DNA of 64,000 nt, from positions 392,964 to 456,963 of the forward strand of contig NZ_JABXYJ010000001.1 in the NCBI RefSeq assembly GCF_013377855.1, written 5' to 3'. The notes below the pieces were generated by a model. It was not told the origin of the DNA. It ran no database searches and saw nothing but the letters and a program-made list of their open reading frames with translations. Positions 45,084 to 55,615 of the stretch are shown here, in pieces (the stretch's first letter is position 1; every line of letters begins with the position of its first letter). A program made the translations under genes and the position numbers. Source of the DNA: Cognatundibacterium oligocarboniphilum. GTDB taxonomy: Bacteria; Pseudomonadota; Gammaproteobacteria; Burkholderiales; Burkholderiaceae_D.

Positions 45084-46133
45084 TCAGGCGAAGACGGCAG
45101 CATACTCAAGCAACATATCTTCTAAGAATAATTTTGGCGATAAAGGATGGCTCGCGATTGCCTGGCGTTCATTCATATTTTTCAGCAAATTCAGCAAGAT
45201 ATCTGTTCCGATGCGTGCGGCCAGACTCTTTATCTCTTTTTCGTAGCGGGGATAATACCGGATTCTCTGACTTTGTTTATAAGAGAATATATCGTATAAC
45301 CAGCGCTGCATCCAGCCAATTAAGACAGACATTTCCATTTTCTGCATTTTGTCAGCCAGTTTCAGACTGCCATCGACTCCTGGCATGCTGAGGTGCCGGA
45401 GGAAATCCTCCAGATCAGCATGTGTATCTGATTGAGCCATCATCAATGCTGCTAATGGTGCTCCGCCTTGTTGTGCCAGCCAGGTTTCTGCATCGCGGAT
45501 GCCATGTTTTTTCAGCCAATCCAGAGCAATCCGGTATTCCGGCATTCCGAGTGGGAATTTATGGCACCGCGACAGGATAGTCGGCAACAACCGGTCCAGA
45601 CTGTCAGACACGAGAATAAAAACCGTATCCGCGGCAGGCTCCTCCAGCGACTTCAACAAGGCATTGGCTGCAGGAATATTCAGGGCTTCTGCCGGATATA
45701 ACACAATGACTCTTTTGCCTTGCCGGTGTGTTGAAATATTCATGAAGTCAGACAAGGCACGGATCTGCTGAATCACGATTTCTTTCGATGGTGCCTTACT
45801 CGCTTTCGATGATTTTCCAGTACCTGCAATTACGTCAGGGGCATTGCCGTCTGCTTCTGTGGTGGCATTTTCTTCATCCATCAGTTCGGGTCTGACGCGA
45901 CGATAGTCAGGGTGACTGTACTGGATAAACCATCCGCATGAAGCGCATTGCTGACAAGCGTGACCATGCGCATCCGGCTGCTCGCATAACAGTGACTGCG
46001 CCATGTGTTCTGCAAACACTGTTTTTCCGATGCCGCGCGGACCGTGGATCAGGAATGCATGTGGCATGCGTGTACGCAGCGCGCGGAATGCCTGCCATGC
46101 CTGATCCTGCCAGTCGAACAAAGGATGTATCAT
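45084..46133 (-). CDS. holB: DNA polymerase III subunit delta'
   Basis: Clamp-loader subunit of 349 aa. AAA+ domain with the P-loop-like [13 protein letters not shown] (about 30-42), the zinc module with Cys 50, 60, 63 and 66, [10 protein letters not shown] and the sensor segment [18 protein letters not shown]. An insertion of about 25 residues ([24 protein letters not shown]) lies between strand 2 and the following helix. Overlaps tmk by 4 nt upstream; PilZ follows 12 nt later. Confidence 0.95.
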   Translation of the reverse strand: MIHPLFDWQDQAWQAFRALRTRMPHAFLIHGPRGIGKTVFAEHMAQSLLCEQPDAHGHACQQCASCGWFIQYSHPDYRRVRPELMDEENATTEADGNAPDVIAGTGKSSKASKAPSKEIVIQQIRALSDFMNISTHRQGKRVIVLYPAEALNIPAANALLKSLEEPAADTVFILVSDSLDRLLPTILSRCHKFPLGMPEYRIALDWLKKHGIRDAETWLAQQGGAPLAALMMAQSDTHADLEDFLRHLSMPGVDGSLKLADKMQKMEMSVLIGWMQRWLYDIFSYKQSQRIRYYPRYEKEIKSLAARIGTDILLNLLKNMNERQAIASHPLSPKLFLEDMLLEYAAVFA

Positions 46134-46780
46134 TGAGCAGATACTCCGCCGTTACCGAGTAAGGTATCAATCAGCACATCAATCTGCACGCGTATTTCGT
46201 CTATAGAACGGGTGGAGTCAATGATGCGGAAACGTTGTGGAAATTCAGCGGCGCGACGCAGGTATTCGTTACGGGTATCTGCAAAAAAAGTTGCTTTTTC
46301 CTGTTCGAATTTATCGAGATCACGAGTTGCATTCAGCCGGGCTCGCGCAACTTCCAACGGTACGTCGAATAGCAGCGTGAGATCTGGCTGCAAGTGCGGA
46401 TGCACCCATTGCTCCAGCACATTCAGCTTTTCCAGCGACAGATGACGTCCTCCGCCCTGATAAGCAAAACTGGCGTCGGTGAAACGGTCTGAAATCACCC
46501 AGTCACCTCGCTTTAAGGCAGGCTCAATCACTTGTGCAATATGCTCGCGGCGAACAGCAAACATCAGCAATGCCTCGGTTTCCAGGTGCATCTTTTGTTG
46601 CAGTAAAATCTGACGTAAAGTTTCTCCCAGCGGGGTTCCTCCCGGTTCGCGGGAGCAGATTACTTGTTTGTTTTGCGATGCCAGTGCCGCCTGCAAACGG
46701 TCTGCAACATAGTGGATATGGGTCGACTTTCCGGCACCGTCGATACCCTCAAAGCTGATTAATTTTCCTGAAAATGTCAT
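46130..46780 (-). CDS. tmk: Thymidylate kinase
   Basis: dTMP kinase of 216 aa, making dTDP for DNA synthesis. P-loop [11 protein letters not shown] (about 10-20), DR(F/Y) motif [18 protein letters not shown] (about 94-111) and the LID region around [13 protein letters not shown]. The catalytic Arg is in the LID/P-loop arrangement typical of type II bacterial enzymes. Follows mltG by 20 nt. Confidence 0.97.
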   Translation of the reverse strand: MTFSGKLISFEGIDGAGKSTHIHYVADRLQAALASQNKQVICSREPGGTPLGETLRQILLQQKMHLETEALLMFAVRREHIAQVIEPALKRGDWVISDRFTDASFAYQGGGRHLSLEKLNVLEQWVHPHLQPDLTLLFDVPLEVARARLNATRDLDKFEQEKATFFADTRNEYLRRAAEFPQRFRIIDSTRSIDEIRVQIDVLIDTLLGNGGVSAQ

Positions 46781-46800
46781 TGTGTTCTGATCTGGCCGTT

Positions 46801-47787
46801 TTAGCGCTGGAATTGATTGACGGCACGGTTATGCGCATCGAGATTGTCAGAAAAATGGCTGGTACCATCCCCCTTTGCAACAAAATACAAGGCATCGCTT
46901 TGTGCCGGATTTAAAGCAGCAGACAGGGACGCCTGTCCAGGCAAAGCAATCGGGGTTGGTGGCAAGCCTGCACGGGTATATGTGTTGTAAGGCGTATCTG
47001 TCTGAAGGTCGCGTTTGTGAATTTTCCCCTGATACTGCTCGCCCATTCCATAAATTACCGTCGGGTCTGTCTGCAGCAGCATGCCGGCTTTCAGACGATT
47101 CACAAATACTGCGGCAATCAGCGGTCGTTCTGATTTCTGGCCGGTTTCCTTTTCAATGATAGATGCCATAATCAGTGCTTCATACGGATTCTTATACGGG
47201 AGGTGTTCAGCGCGACCGCTCCAGCTATCCTGCAGACGCTTCAGTTGCACAGCATGCGCTTGCTGATAGATCAGCAGATCGCTGCTGCCTTTAGGGAACA
47301 GATACGTATCAGGGAAAAACAGGCCTTCGGGATTGCTGTAATCTGAGCCGATTTTTTTCATCAGCGCTGCATTACTGAGATTCTGGCTGTCGTGTTTCAA
47401 CGCGGGTTGTGCATCAATTGCCTTGCGCATCTGGGAAAAATTCCACCCTTCGATGATAACTACCGATCCCATCGAGAATTCGCCATTGACTATTTTATCC
47501 AGCAACTGCAGGGGTGTTTTCCCCTGCTCCAGTGCGTAGGAACCTGCCTTAATTTGATTGGCTTTACCGGACAGACGGGCCAATAATTCCATGAGTAAAG
47601 GCTGCACCGGAAGTCCGGCATCATGCATCTGTCTCGTGGCGCTTCTGACGCTGCTGCCAGGGCGAATGGTAAATTCAACCGGAGTCTCCCCGACTTCAAT
47701 CACCTGCCCGGTCCAGAATTGAAACCCTGCGCTGGCAGCAACTGCTGCAAAAACCAGCAGGATGAATAACAATCGGATGAGTCTCAT
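46801..47787 (-). CDS. mltG: Endolytic murein transglycosylase MltG
   Basis: Inner-membrane lytic transglycosylase of 328 aa that cuts nascent glycan strands and sets their length. N-terminal membrane anchor (about 3-20), LysM-like segment, then the YceG domain with [17 protein letters not shown] and the catalytic Glu in [11 protein letters not shown] (about 210), followed by [21 protein letters not shown] and [16 protein letters not shown]. First gene of mltG-tmk-holB-pilZ-GNAT; divergent from ygfZ across 249 bp. Confidence 0.96.
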   Translation of the reverse strand: MRLIRLLFILLVFAAVAASAGFQFWTGQVIEVGETPVEFTIRPGSSVRSATRQMHDAGLPVQPLLMELLARLSGKANQIKAGSYALEQGKTPLQLLDKIVNGEFSMGSVVIIEGWNFSQMRKAIDAQPALKHDSQNLSNAALMKKIGSDYSNPEGLFFPDTYLFPKGSSDLLIYQQAHAVQLKRLQDSWSGRAEHLPYKNPYEALIMASIIEKETGQKSERPLIAAVFVNRLKAGMLLQTDPTVIYGMGEQYQGKIHKRDLQTDTPYNTYTRAGLPPTPIALPGQASLSAALNPAQSDALYFVAKGDGTSHFSDNLDAHNRAVNQFQR

Positions 47788-48036
47788 AATGCAACAAATA
47801 AAAAATCAGTCAATAATGCGAGCGTCACATCGGCCGAAAAAGACGTAGTGTAGCGCAAGTCGCTCCGTTCCTGACATGCCATGTTGGGCAGAAAACCTGT
47901 TCCACACCAGAATCTTCAGAGACTACTATAATTCTCAGCCATTCAGAAGCCATTCCAAAGGACGCATATCCGGCGTGGAATGAAATACGCTTCCCATGAT
48001 CATCCGGATTAACTGAACCAACAGAAAGTCAGAATT

Positions 48037-49074
48037 ATGTGGCAACAATTTGCAGAGCAACAGAAACTTACGGTCATCCACCATAAACTCAGTGGCTACC
48101 ACTCAGCCTGGAACAACGTTGCCTGGAAAAACGGTTACCTCACACTATTGCCGGATACCGGGCTGGCGCTTGCGGATGGTGAGGATGCTGCTCATTTTCT
48201 GCACAATCAGCTCAGCAATGACGTTGAAAATCTGAATGCCAGCGAGGTCAGGCGTGCTGCGTACTGCACCCCAAAAGGCCGTATGCTGGCAAGCCTTGAA
48301 TACTGGAGGGCGGACGCAGGAATTTACCTGATGATGTCCGGTTCGATTCAGACAACGGTACTGAAGCGACTCAGTATGTTTATTTTGCGCGCCAAAGCTA
48401 AATTGCATGATGTGACCTCACAATTTGTCGTATTTGGTCTTGGTGGGCAACAGGCTGGAAAGGCGCTCACCACCTGGTTCCCGGAGTTGCCTGCAGCAGC
48501 CGGAACCCAGATCAGCAATGCAGCGGGGACGTTAATCCGTTGCAGCGATGTGCGTTCATCTCCCCGCTATCAGTGGGTCTGCCCGCAGGAGCTCGCAGTT
48601 CAGGCATGGTCTGTCCTCAGTGAACAGTTGCAGCTGACGAATACGGCAGACTGGAATCTGGGTGAAATCGAAGCCGGCATCGCGCATATTCATCTTGCAA
48701 CACAGGAAAAATTTGTACCGCAAATGATCAATTTTGAACTGATCGGAGGAGTCAATTTCAAAAAAGGTTGCTATCCCGGTCAGGAAATCGTCGCACGCAG
48801 CCAGTATCTGGGGAAACTGAAGCGCCGTACTTTTCTGGCATCTATTCCTGCAACGGGAATGGAGGCAGGCATGGATGTCTATCGTGCAGACGATCAGGCA
48901 CAGCCATGCGGAGTAATCGTGAATGCAGAACCCGTCAACGCTGCCAGCAGTCTGGCGTTGATCGAAATGACCATTGCCGATCAGGAGCATGGCGTCATTC
49001 ATTGTGGAGCGCCTGACGGACCGGTCGCACAACTACTGTCGTTGCCCTACCCGATCACCGACATTACTGCCTGA
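48037..49074 (+). CDS. ygfZ: Folate-binding FeS cluster repair protein YgfZ
   Basis: GcvT-like protein of 345 aa. It has the defining motif KGCYPGQEIVAR (about 244-255) with the essential Cys, plus HNQLSNDVENL near 65-75 and CTPKGRMLA. YgfZ uses tetrahydrofolate to maintain some 4Fe-4S enzymes such as MiaB. A TATAAT occurs at 47927-47932 but far upstream and with a poor -35. Divergent from mltG. Confidence 0.94.
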   Translation: MWQQFAEQQKLTVIHHKLSGYHSAWNNVAWKNGYLTLLPDTGLALADGEDAAHFLHNQLSNDVENLNASEVRRAAYCTPKGRMLASLEYWRADAGIYLMMSGSIQTTVLKRLSMFILRAKAKLHDVTSQFVVFGLGGQQAGKALTTWFPELPAAAGTQISNAAGTLIRCSDVRSSPRYQWVCPQELAVQAWSVLSEQLQLTNTADWNLGEIEAGIAHIHLATQEKFVPQMINFELIGGVNFKKGCYPGQEIVARSQYLGKLKRRTFLASIPATGMEAGMDVYRADDQAQPCGVIVNAEPVNAASSLALIEMTIADQEHGVIHCGAPDGPVAQLLSLPYPITDITA

Positions 49075-49187
49075 TGATCAGATATCCGATCCCTGATGGA
49101 TTTACGGATGTATGTGCTTTGGCGTATCTTTTGCTGTGACTGATCATGGTCATACAGACTGAAAAAGAGCATGTTTTTCTTACTTAA

Positions 49188-49478
49188 ATGATGAATTGTT
49201 ATATTTATTTTAAAGCAGACTCAAGCCTGGAAGCGGATATCCTGAAAGCAGAAAAGCAACTGCAGCAATTGCTGATGTCGCAGCATCAGATCCGTAGCAG
49301 GGTGCAGCGCCGTCCGGCCGCGACAGGTGAGCCGCACACCTGGATGGAGGTTTATCATGACGTCCCTGTCGGTTTTGATAACCTGCTGAATCGGGTGCTT
49401 GAGCAAACGCTGTTTGCCGATTTGCAGTACAGTGAAAGGCATATTGAATATTTTCTGGATGTGGATGTATGTGCCTGA
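49188..49478 (+). CDS. DUF4936 family protein
   Basis: Protein of 96 aa without signal or membrane segment. The pattern MNCYIYFKAD..., RVQRRPAATGEPHTWMEVYHDVP and the Phe-rich end match DUF4936, a small family common in Burkholderiales. No function is established. The last 10 nt overlap the NRDE gene, in a different frame. SD before the start is poor. Confidence 0.85.
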   Translation: MMNCYIYFKADSSLEADILKAEKQLQQLLMSQHQIRSRVQRRPAATGEPHTWMEVYHDVPVGFDNLLNRVLEQTLFADLQYSERHIEYFLDVDVCA

Positions 49479-50215
49479 TTGTTTTTGCCTGGAAGCTGAT
49501 CCCCGGAACACCTTTGCTGGCGGCCGCTAACCGAGACGAATTTTATGACCGGCCAGCCGCTCCAGCCAGCTGGTGGCCTGAAGCTCCCAGCGTGTATGCC
49601 GGACGGGATTTGCAGTCTGGCGGCACCTGGCTCGGTATTCAGGCAGGAGAAAATACTGACGCGCCAGCCAGGAAATTTGCGGCAATCACCAATGTCCGCG
49701 CTCCAGCTGACAAGCGTGATGCAGCACCCTCACGTGGTGAGCTGGTTGCAAATTATCTGCAAAGCAATGTATCTGCTCAGGATTACATTGCTGATTTGCG
49801 GGATACTGTCGGTGATTACAATGGCTTTAATCTGCTGGTGGGGGATCAGCAGGATTTGATCTGGTTTTCTAACCGACATCAGGATAATCCACTCAATGGC
49901 GTCTCGCTTCCGGCCGGAATTTATGGGCTATCGAATGCCGCACTCGATACTTGCTGGCATAAAGTCGTGAAAACCAAGGCGGAATTTGCCAGCCTGCTGT
50001 GTCAACTTGCGCCTGAAGACGCTTTTTTTGAAATGCTGGCCAATACGAATCAGGCGCCAGATTGCCGCTTGCCCGATACCGGTGTTTCTTTTGAAATGGA
50101 ACGGCTGCTGTCATCGCCGTGCATTGTCTCCAGCGATTACGGGACAAGAGTTTCAACGCTGGTCAAAGTACATCAGCATCATGCGGCAGAATTGAAAGAG
50201 AAAATATTGCGTTAG
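49469..50215 (+). CDS. NRDE family protein (TANGO2-like)
   Basis: Protein of 248 aa. It begins MCLIVFAWK with Cys2 and contains AANRDEFYDRPAAPA, GGTWLGI and NFGVSN-like YGLSNAALDT, which define the NRDE/TANGO2 family related to Ntn-type hydrolases. Human TANGO2 affects lipid and heme handling; the bacterial role is unknown. Cys2 could be a nucleophile after Met removal. Overlaps DUF4936 by 10 nt. Confidence 0.92.
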   Translation: MCLIVFAWKLIPGTPLLAAANRDEFYDRPAAPASWWPEAPSVYAGRDLQSGGTWLGIQAGENTDAPARKFAAITNVRAPADKRDAAPSRGELVANYLQSNVSAQDYIADLRDTVGDYNGFNLLVGDQQDLIWFSNRHQDNPLNGVSLPAGIYGLSNAALDTCWHKVVKTKAEFASLLCQLAPEDAFFEMLANTNQAPDCRLPDTGVSFEMERLLSSPCIVSSDYGTRVSTLVKVHQHHAAELKEKILR

Positions 50216-50311
50216 TCAATTTCCAAAATTCTCCGGAATGGTAGCTGTTTCTATATTCAGAATGTGTACCCTCAATCTTTCGCCAGTTCTCATCCCCCAA
50301 ATAGCTAAAAT

Positions 50312-50344
50312 AAAAAACGCGATCAATCAATGATCGCGTTTTTA
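50312..50344. terminator. Bidirectional intrinsic terminator
   Basis: ACGCGATCA-5 nt-TGATCGCGT with A run before and T run after, between the convergent NRDE and hom genes. Confidence 0.9.
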
Positions 50345-50394
50345 TATTCCTCACTGATCATCCGGCATCGAAATGTCAGATGACAACATGTCGT

Positions 50395-51705
50395 TCAGTT
50401 CAGATCTTCCAGGCGCAATTTGGTGACATCGCCAGATACCGCATTAAGTGCCTCAATTTTTTGGATTGCAGCAACAATATTTTTTTCTTTCGTCTGATGG
50501 GTCAGGATGATGATATCCGTCTGGGTTTCGCCCTCACCAGGCTCTTTTTGCAACATCGCATCAATGGAGATCGAGAAATCAGCCAGAATCCGGGTGACAT
50601 CAGCCAGTACGCCCGGCTTGTCTTCGACATGCATACGCAGATAATAGCTGGTCACGATCTCTGTCATCGGCAGAATCGGCAGGTTGCTGATAGAACCGGG
50701 CTGGAAAGCCAGATGTGGCACACGGTGTTCAGGATCCGCTGTCGCCAGCCGTGTAATATCAACCAGATCGGCAATCACGGCAGACGCCGTCGGCTCGGAA
50801 CCCGCGCCTTTTCCATAATATAGCGTTGCACCTACCGCATCACCTTGCACCAGTACCGCATTCATGGCACCTTCAACGTTCGCGATCAGGCGTTTTTCGG
50901 GAATCAGGGTCGGGTGTACGCGCAGCTCAATGCCTTCAGGGGTGCGCTTGGTAATGCCCAGTAATTTGATTCTGTAACCCAACTCTTCTGCATAGCGGAT
51001 GTCACTGGCTTCCAGGCGGGTAATTCCCTCGACATAGGCTTTGTCGAACTGCATGGGGATACCATAGGCAATCGATGCCATGATCGTCGCTTTATGCGCC
51101 GCATCCACACCTTCAATATCAAAGGTCGGATCGGCTTCGGCATAACCCAATTCCTGCGCCTGTTTCAACACAGTACTGAAGTCCAATCCCTTGTCACGCA
51201 TTTCCGACAAAATGAAATTCGTTGTGCCGTTGATGATGCCGGCGATCCATTGAATCCGGTTAGCAGTCAGACCTTCACGCAGTGCCTTGATAATCGGAAT
51301 GCCGCCAGCAACAGCCGCTTCAAACGCCACCATCACGCCTTTTTCCTGTGCCGCTTTGAAGATTTCATTTCCATGCGTCGCGAGCAACGCCTTGTTTGCC
51401 GTAACGACATGCTTGCCATTAGCAATCGCTTTTAAAACCAATTCCCTGGCAATACCATAACCGCCAATCAGTTCAATCACGATGTCGATGTCCGGATGAC
51501 TCACCACCAGGTTCGCATCGCTGACGACTTCTACTTCGCCATGCGTCAATTCACGCGCCCGCTCAACATTCAGATCTGCCACCATGGCAATTTCAATAGA
51601 GCGGCCCGCACGGCGCGTAATCTCTTCCTGATTGCGCTTTAATACATTGAAAGTGCCGGAACCGACAGTACCTATGCCTAACAGACCTACTTTGATGGGT
51701 TTCAT
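50395..51705 (-). CDS. hom: Homoserine dehydrogenase
   Basis: NAD(P)-dependent enzyme of 436 aa in threonine/methionine synthesis. Domains: nucleotide binding GLLGIGTVGSGTF (about 8-20), catalytic NGTTNFILSEM...EADPTFDIEGVDAAHKATI (catalytic Lys in AHK), and a C-terminal ACT domain HVEDKPGVLADVTRILADF (about 350 onward) for threonine feedback. Follows the alanine aminotransferase-type gene by 22 nt. Confidence 0.97.
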   Translation of the reverse strand: MKPIKVGLLGIGTVGSGTFNVLKRNQEEITRRAGRSIEIAMVADLNVERARELTHGEVEVVSDANLVVSHPDIDIVIELIGGYGIARELVLKAIANGKHVVTANKALLATHGNEIFKAAQEKGVMVAFEAAVAGGIPIIKALREGLTANRIQWIAGIINGTTNFILSEMRDKGLDFSTVLKQAQELGYAEADPTFDIEGVDAAHKATIMASIAYGIPMQFDKAYVEGITRLEASDIRYAEELGYRIKLLGITKRTPEGIELRVHPTLIPEKRLIANVEGAMNAVLVQGDAVGATLYYGKGAGSEPTASAVIADLVDITRLATADPEHRVPHLAFQPGSISNLPILPMTEIVTSYYLRMHVEDKPGVLADVTRILADFSISIDAMLQKEPGEGETQTDIIILTHQTKEKNIVAAIQKIEALNAVSGDVTKLRLEDLN

Positions 51706-51727
51706 ATGATTTCTAACAGTAATTGGA

Positions 51728-52963
51728 TTAATTGGTGCCGTGACGTTTTCGGTACGCTTCTAGGAAACGCGAAATCCGTCCGAATGCTTCGGTTAAATCA
51801 TCCGTATTAGGCAGGAACACCACGCGAAAATGGTCAGGTCTGATCCAGTTAAAACCAGTCCCCTGCACTAACAAAACGCGCTGCTCGGTCAGCAGCTCGT
51901 GAATAAATTGCTGATCGTCCGCGATCGGATAAATCTTGGGATCCAGCTTCGGAAACATGTACAGTGCTGCTTTGGGTTTGACGCAAGTTACCCCGGGTAT
52001 CTCGGTCAGCAGCTGATGGGCCAGATTGCGCTGTTTCAGCAAGCGCCCGCCGGGACCGACCAGATCCTGAATACTCTGATAGCCTCCCAGCGCGGTCTGA
52101 ATCGCAAACTGTCCCGGCGCATTAGCGCACAGACGCATGGATGCCAGCATATTCAGACCTTCAATATAATCTTTAGCATGCCGCTTTTCACCGGAGACGA
52201 CCATCCAGCCGGCACGATAACCGCAGGAGCGGTAATTTTTTGACAGACCATTCAGGGTCAGGAACAGTACATCATCCGCCAGCGACGCAATCGAGGTGTG
52301 TTCGGCTTCGTCATACAGGGTTTTGTCGTAAATCTCATCGGCAAAGACAATCAACTGATGCTGACGTGCAACCTCAACAATCTGTTGCAACACTTCAACC
52401 GGATACAGCGCCCCGGTCGGATTATTTGGATTGATCACGACGATGGCTTTGGTATTCGGCGTGATTTTGCTCTTGATGTCATCAATGTCCGGCATCCAGT
52501 CGGCTGTCTCATCGCAAATATAATGCACTGGCTTACCGCCGGACAAACTGACTGCCGCAGTCCACAAAGGATAATCCGGAGCTGGCACCAGCACTTCATC
52601 ACCGCCGTTGAGCAACGCATTCATTCCCATCACGATCAGCTCGGAAGCGCCATTGCCGATGTACACATCTTCAATCGTCACGCCATGGATATGCTTTTCC
52701 TGGGTGTAGTGCATGATTGCCTTGCGCGGCGCGAACATGCCTTTGGAGTCAGTGTACCCGGCCGCGTTCTGCATGTTCCGGATCATGTCCTGGACAATTT
52801 CATCAGGCGGATCAAAGTTAAATACAGCCAGGTTGCCGATGTTTAATTTAATGATCTTATGCCCTTCGTCCTCCATCTGTTTAGCCTTTTCCATAACAGG
52901 CCCACGGATGTCATAACAGACGTCAGCTAATTTCTGTGATTTGAGTATTGGACGCACCAGCAA
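51728..52963 (-). CDS. alaA: PLP-dependent alanine aminotransferase (AlaA type)
   Basis: Class I aminotransferase of 411 aa. Near full-length resemblance to E. coli AlaA: VCYDIRGPVMEKAKQMEDEGHKIIKLNIGN, PDYPLWTAAVSLSGG, INPNNPTGALYP, FADEIYDKTLYD and the PLP-binding Lys in NGLSKNYR. Makes alanine from pyruvate and glutamate. In this lineage it precedes hom, suggesting coordinated use of glutamate-derived amino groups. Start ATG; the frame has no earlier candidate with an SD. Confidence 0.92.
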   Translation of the reverse strand: MLVRPILKSQKLADVCYDIRGPVMEKAKQMEDEGHKIIKLNIGNLAVFNFDPPDEIVQDMIRNMQNAAGYTDSKGMFAPRKAIMHYTQEKHIHGVTIEDVYIGNGASELIVMGMNALLNGGDEVLVPAPDYPLWTAAVSLSGGKPVHYICDETADWMPDIDDIKSKITPNTKAIVVINPNNPTGALYPVEVLQQIVEVARQHQLIVFADEIYDKTLYDEAEHTSIASLADDVLFLTLNGLSKNYRSCGYRAGWMVVSGEKRHAKDYIEGLNMLASMRLCANAPGQFAIQTALGGYQSIQDLVGPGGRLLKQRNLAHQLLTEIPGVTCVKPKAALYMFPKLDPKIYPIADDQQFIHELLTEQRVLLVQGTGFNWIRPDHFRVVFLPNTDDLTEAFGRISRFLEAYRKRHGTN

Positions 52964-53298
52964 ATTCCCTTAAACGATCGCCTGAAAACGGTCAGCAAAT
53001 GAAATACCACCTCTATTTGCTGCACTGCCGAACAAAGTATTTTGCACAAGGAATTGTGTTTAATCAATTCGTTTTCCGTAATTATCGGATTTATGGCGGA
53101 TTTGTTTGCCGATTCGCACAGTTCGGGGGAATTTTACTTAAGAGAAAAAAAGACTAGTATGGAAAGAAACAAATACAAAAAATAATTTAGCGCAAGCAAA
53201 TAATTTTCCACATGGAAATATTTCACTATTCAAGCAAATACTTATATGCGAGGATATTAAGTAAAAATTCATCCATAAAATATAAACTAGGGGCAATC
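52964..53298. other. 335-bp divergent intergenic region alaA - chemoreceptor
   Basis: Holds an inverted repeat CAGCAAAT-14 nt-ATTTGCTG (52993-53022) just upstream of alaA, within or near its leader. No gene. A GCCGATTC element at 53108 faintly recalls a flagellar sigma-28 -10 but lacks a matching -35. Confidence 0.4.
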
Positions 53299-55050
53299 AT
53301 GTCTGCTTTTCTCGCACTCCAGAGGCTCAGCATCAGCCGGCGTCTTGGTATTCTCATCATTGGCGCAGTGATTGGTATTTTTTTGCTGACAGCCACTTTC
53401 CTGACTTCAGAAAAAGGGCTGATTCTGCAGGAAAGGCAGAGCAACGTCCGGCAAACCGTAGAAACCACCGAAAAACTGGTTGAGTTTTATTATGGCCAGT
53501 TCAAGAGTGGAAAACTGACCGAGGTTGACGCACAACAGGCCGCCAAAGATGCGTTACGGGTATTGCGTTACGGTCAGAAGGAATACTTCTGGATCAATGA
53601 TATGCAGACTGTGATGGTCATGCATCCGATTAAACCGGAGCTGGAAGGGAAAAATCAATCCGCGACGCAGGATCCGACCGGAAAACATTTATTTTCTGAA
53701 ATGGTCGACATCGTCAAAAAAGATGGCGAAGGCTATGTCTACTACATGTGGCCCAAGCCTGGAAATGCAGAGCCTGTGCAAAAGGTCTCCTTTGTCAAAG
53801 GCTTTGCCCCGTGGGGGTGGGTCATCGGATCCGGCGTTTACATCGACTCAATCAATGCCACATTTTACGAGCGGCTAATGGAAGCAACCGCAGGAGCCGC
53901 TATTCTGACGGCATTGCTGGTCGCCGTGTCCCTGTTCATTGTCCGGGGGCTGATACGGCAGCTCGGTGGAGAACCTGATTATGCGGCAACCATGACGCGC
54001 CACATTGCCGCAGGCAACCTGACAGAGGACATTGTTTTACGCGACAAAGACAATTCCAGCCTGTTGTTTTCGATCAAAACCATGCGTGACAGCATCGCTC
54101 ACCTGATCGGAGAGGTGAAAACCAGCACCGATGCCATTTCCGGCGCATCAAAGGAAATCGCCTCCGGCAACATGGATTTATCCAGCCGTACCGAATCCCA
54201 GGCCAGCTCACTGGAAGAAACCGCTTCTTCAATGGAGGAGTTGACCAGCACCGTCCAACATAATGCAGACAATACACGGCAAGCCAATCAGCTCGCGGCG
54301 TCGGCAACGGATGTGGCAGTCAAAGGCGGCGCCGTGGTATCTGAAGTCATTTCGACCATGACCCTGATTAATGCATCTTCCCAAAAAATTGTCGACATTA
54401 TCAGCGTCATTGACGGGATTGCATTCCAGACCAATATCCTGGCGCTGAATGCGGCTGTTGAGGCAGCACGCGCCGGGGAGCAGGGGCGCGGATTTGCCGT
54501 GGTAGCTTCAGAGGTGCGCAATCTGGCGCAACGCTCTGCGACTGCTGCCAAAGAGATCAAGGTTCTGATTAATGATTCCGTAGAGAGCGTCGATCACGGC
54601 AGTAAGCTGGTGGACAAAGCCGGACAGACCATGACCGAGATATCAGACAGCGTACGCCGCGTGACCGATGTAATCGCTGAAATTACTGCGGCAACCACGG
54701 AGCAAAGCCATGGCATTGGTCAGATCAATCTGGCCATCACCGAAATGGATAATGTGACCCAGCAAAACGCCGCACTGGTCGAAGAAGCAGCGGCAGCCGC
54801 AGCGGCAATGCAAGATCAGACGGAACATTTACTGAAAACAGTCAGTGTATTTAAGCTCAAAGAGAATGACCTGCCGCAGGCTAGAACCTCTGAGAAGAAA
54901 ACCCTGACCCCGGTACGGACTGCCGCTACGACTGCCGTTCACGGCAAGCGGACCATGCAGGCAGCTCCTAAAAAAGCCTTACCTGTCAAAATCAGGAAAA
55001 TCGATGCCAAACCTCAACAAAAAACAGAAGACCAATGGGAAGAATTCTGA
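53299..55050 (+). CDS. Methyl-accepting chemotaxis protein with single Cache domain and CheR-docking tail
   Basis: Chemoreceptor of 583 aa. TM1 (about 15-35); periplasmic single Cache_2-type sensor (about 45-190: [47 protein letters not shown]); TM2 (about 195-217); HAMP; then the helical signalling hairpin with [27 protein letters not shown] and [10 protein letters not shown]. The C-terminal QWEEF fits the xWxxF pentapeptide by which receptors recruit CheR. I start at ATG 53299 near a GGGG; a further 29 codons upstream look unlike protein. Cache_2 receptors often bind small carboxylates. Confidence 0.92.
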   Translation: MSAFLALQRLSISRRLGILIIGAVIGIFLLTATFLTSEKGLILQERQSNVRQTVETTEKLVEFYYGQFKSGKLTEVDAQQAAKDALRVLRYGQKEYFWINDMQTVMVMHPIKPELEGKNQSATQDPTGKHLFSEMVDIVKKDGEGYVYYMWPKPGNAEPVQKVSFVKGFAPWGWVIGSGVYIDSINATFYERLMEATAGAAILTALLVAVSLFIVRGLIRQLGGEPDYAATMTRHIAAGNLTEDIVLRDKDNSSLLFSIKTMRDSIAHLIGEVKTSTDAISGASKEIASGNMDLSSRTESQASSLEETASSMEELTSTVQHNADNTRQANQLAASATDVAVKGGAVVSEVISTMTLINASSQKIVDIISVIDGIAFQTNILALNAAVEAARAGEQGRGFAVVASEVRNLAQRSATAAKEIKVLINDSVESVDHGSKLVDKAGQTMTEISDSVRRVTDVIAEITAATTEQSHGIGQINLAITEMDNVTQQNAALVEEAAAAAAAMQDQTEHLLKTVSVFKLKENDLPQARTSEKKTLTPVRTAATTAVHGKRTMQAAPKKALPVKIRKIDAKPQQKTEDQWEEF

Positions 55051-55078
55051 GATGCGCATCGCAGGCAATCCTTCCTTC

Positions 55079-55102
55079 AAGGCTCCTGCGGGAGCCTTTT
55101 TT
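55079..55102 (+). terminator. Intrinsic terminator after the chemoreceptor
   Basis: GGCTCC-TGCG-GGAGCC followed by six T, 29 nt after the stop. Confidence 0.9.
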
Positions 55103-55235
55103 ATGATCATGGCGATTCGCTCAACAGAATAATTTCATACCAATGCCAGAGCGGGCATGACATTCATGAAAAAAAAGTTACAATGCCGCACTGAAAGTTC
55201 TCCGTCAAAGATACTCCTTTGCATAAAATACCTAC

Positions 55236-55613
55236 ATGAAGTTGCACTCCACACCCACCCAGCAATATCAGACCATCACGGCTTACGATGCTGACAGCGT
55301 TGAAATTAATGCCATCCCTTTCCGGCACAGCCTGATCGTGCTGCCCGAAACAAAGCCCGTCCTCTGGCCGGTAGAGCGCTTTGACAATCTGAATGCAGCA
55401 GATTTTGCACAAATTGAAGCAACCCGCCCGGATGTAGTGATCCTCGGGACGGGAAATCGTCAGCGCTTCATTCATCCTAAACTGATCAGCAGCCTGACGT
55501 CTCAAAGGATCGGCGTTGAATGCATGGATAACCAGGCTGCCTGCCGCACTTACAATATTCTGATGGCAGAAGGCCGCAAAGTCGCTCTGGCACTCATCAT
55601 GGAAATCGCCTGA
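55236..55613 (+). CDS. Mth938-like domain protein (DUF498)
   Basis: Small soluble protein of 125 aa. Contains the fold pattern YDADSVEINAIPFRHSLIVLP, PDVVILGTGNRQRFIHP, IGVECMDNQAACRTYNILMAEGR of the Mth938/NDUFAF3 family. Human NDUFAF3 helps assemble respiratory complex I; bacterial function is not established. It ends 2 nt before arnT, so is likely co-transcribed with it. Confidence 0.9.
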   Translation: MKLHSTPTQQYQTITAYDADSVEINAIPFRHSLIVLPETKPVLWPVERFDNLNAADFAQIEATRPDVVILGTGNRQRFIHPKLISSLTSQRIGVECMDNQAACRTYNILMAEGRKVALALIMEIA

Positions 55614-55615
55614 CG

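Noticed and set aside
48037-49074. Aminomethyltransferase GcvT instead of YgfZ
   Set aside because: The KGCYPGQE motif and length identify YgfZ, and no glycine-cleavage genes are adjacent.
53075-53116. Sigma-28 flagellar promoter before the chemoreceptor
   Set aside because: GCCGATTC resembles the -10 but no TAAA element stands at the required distance.
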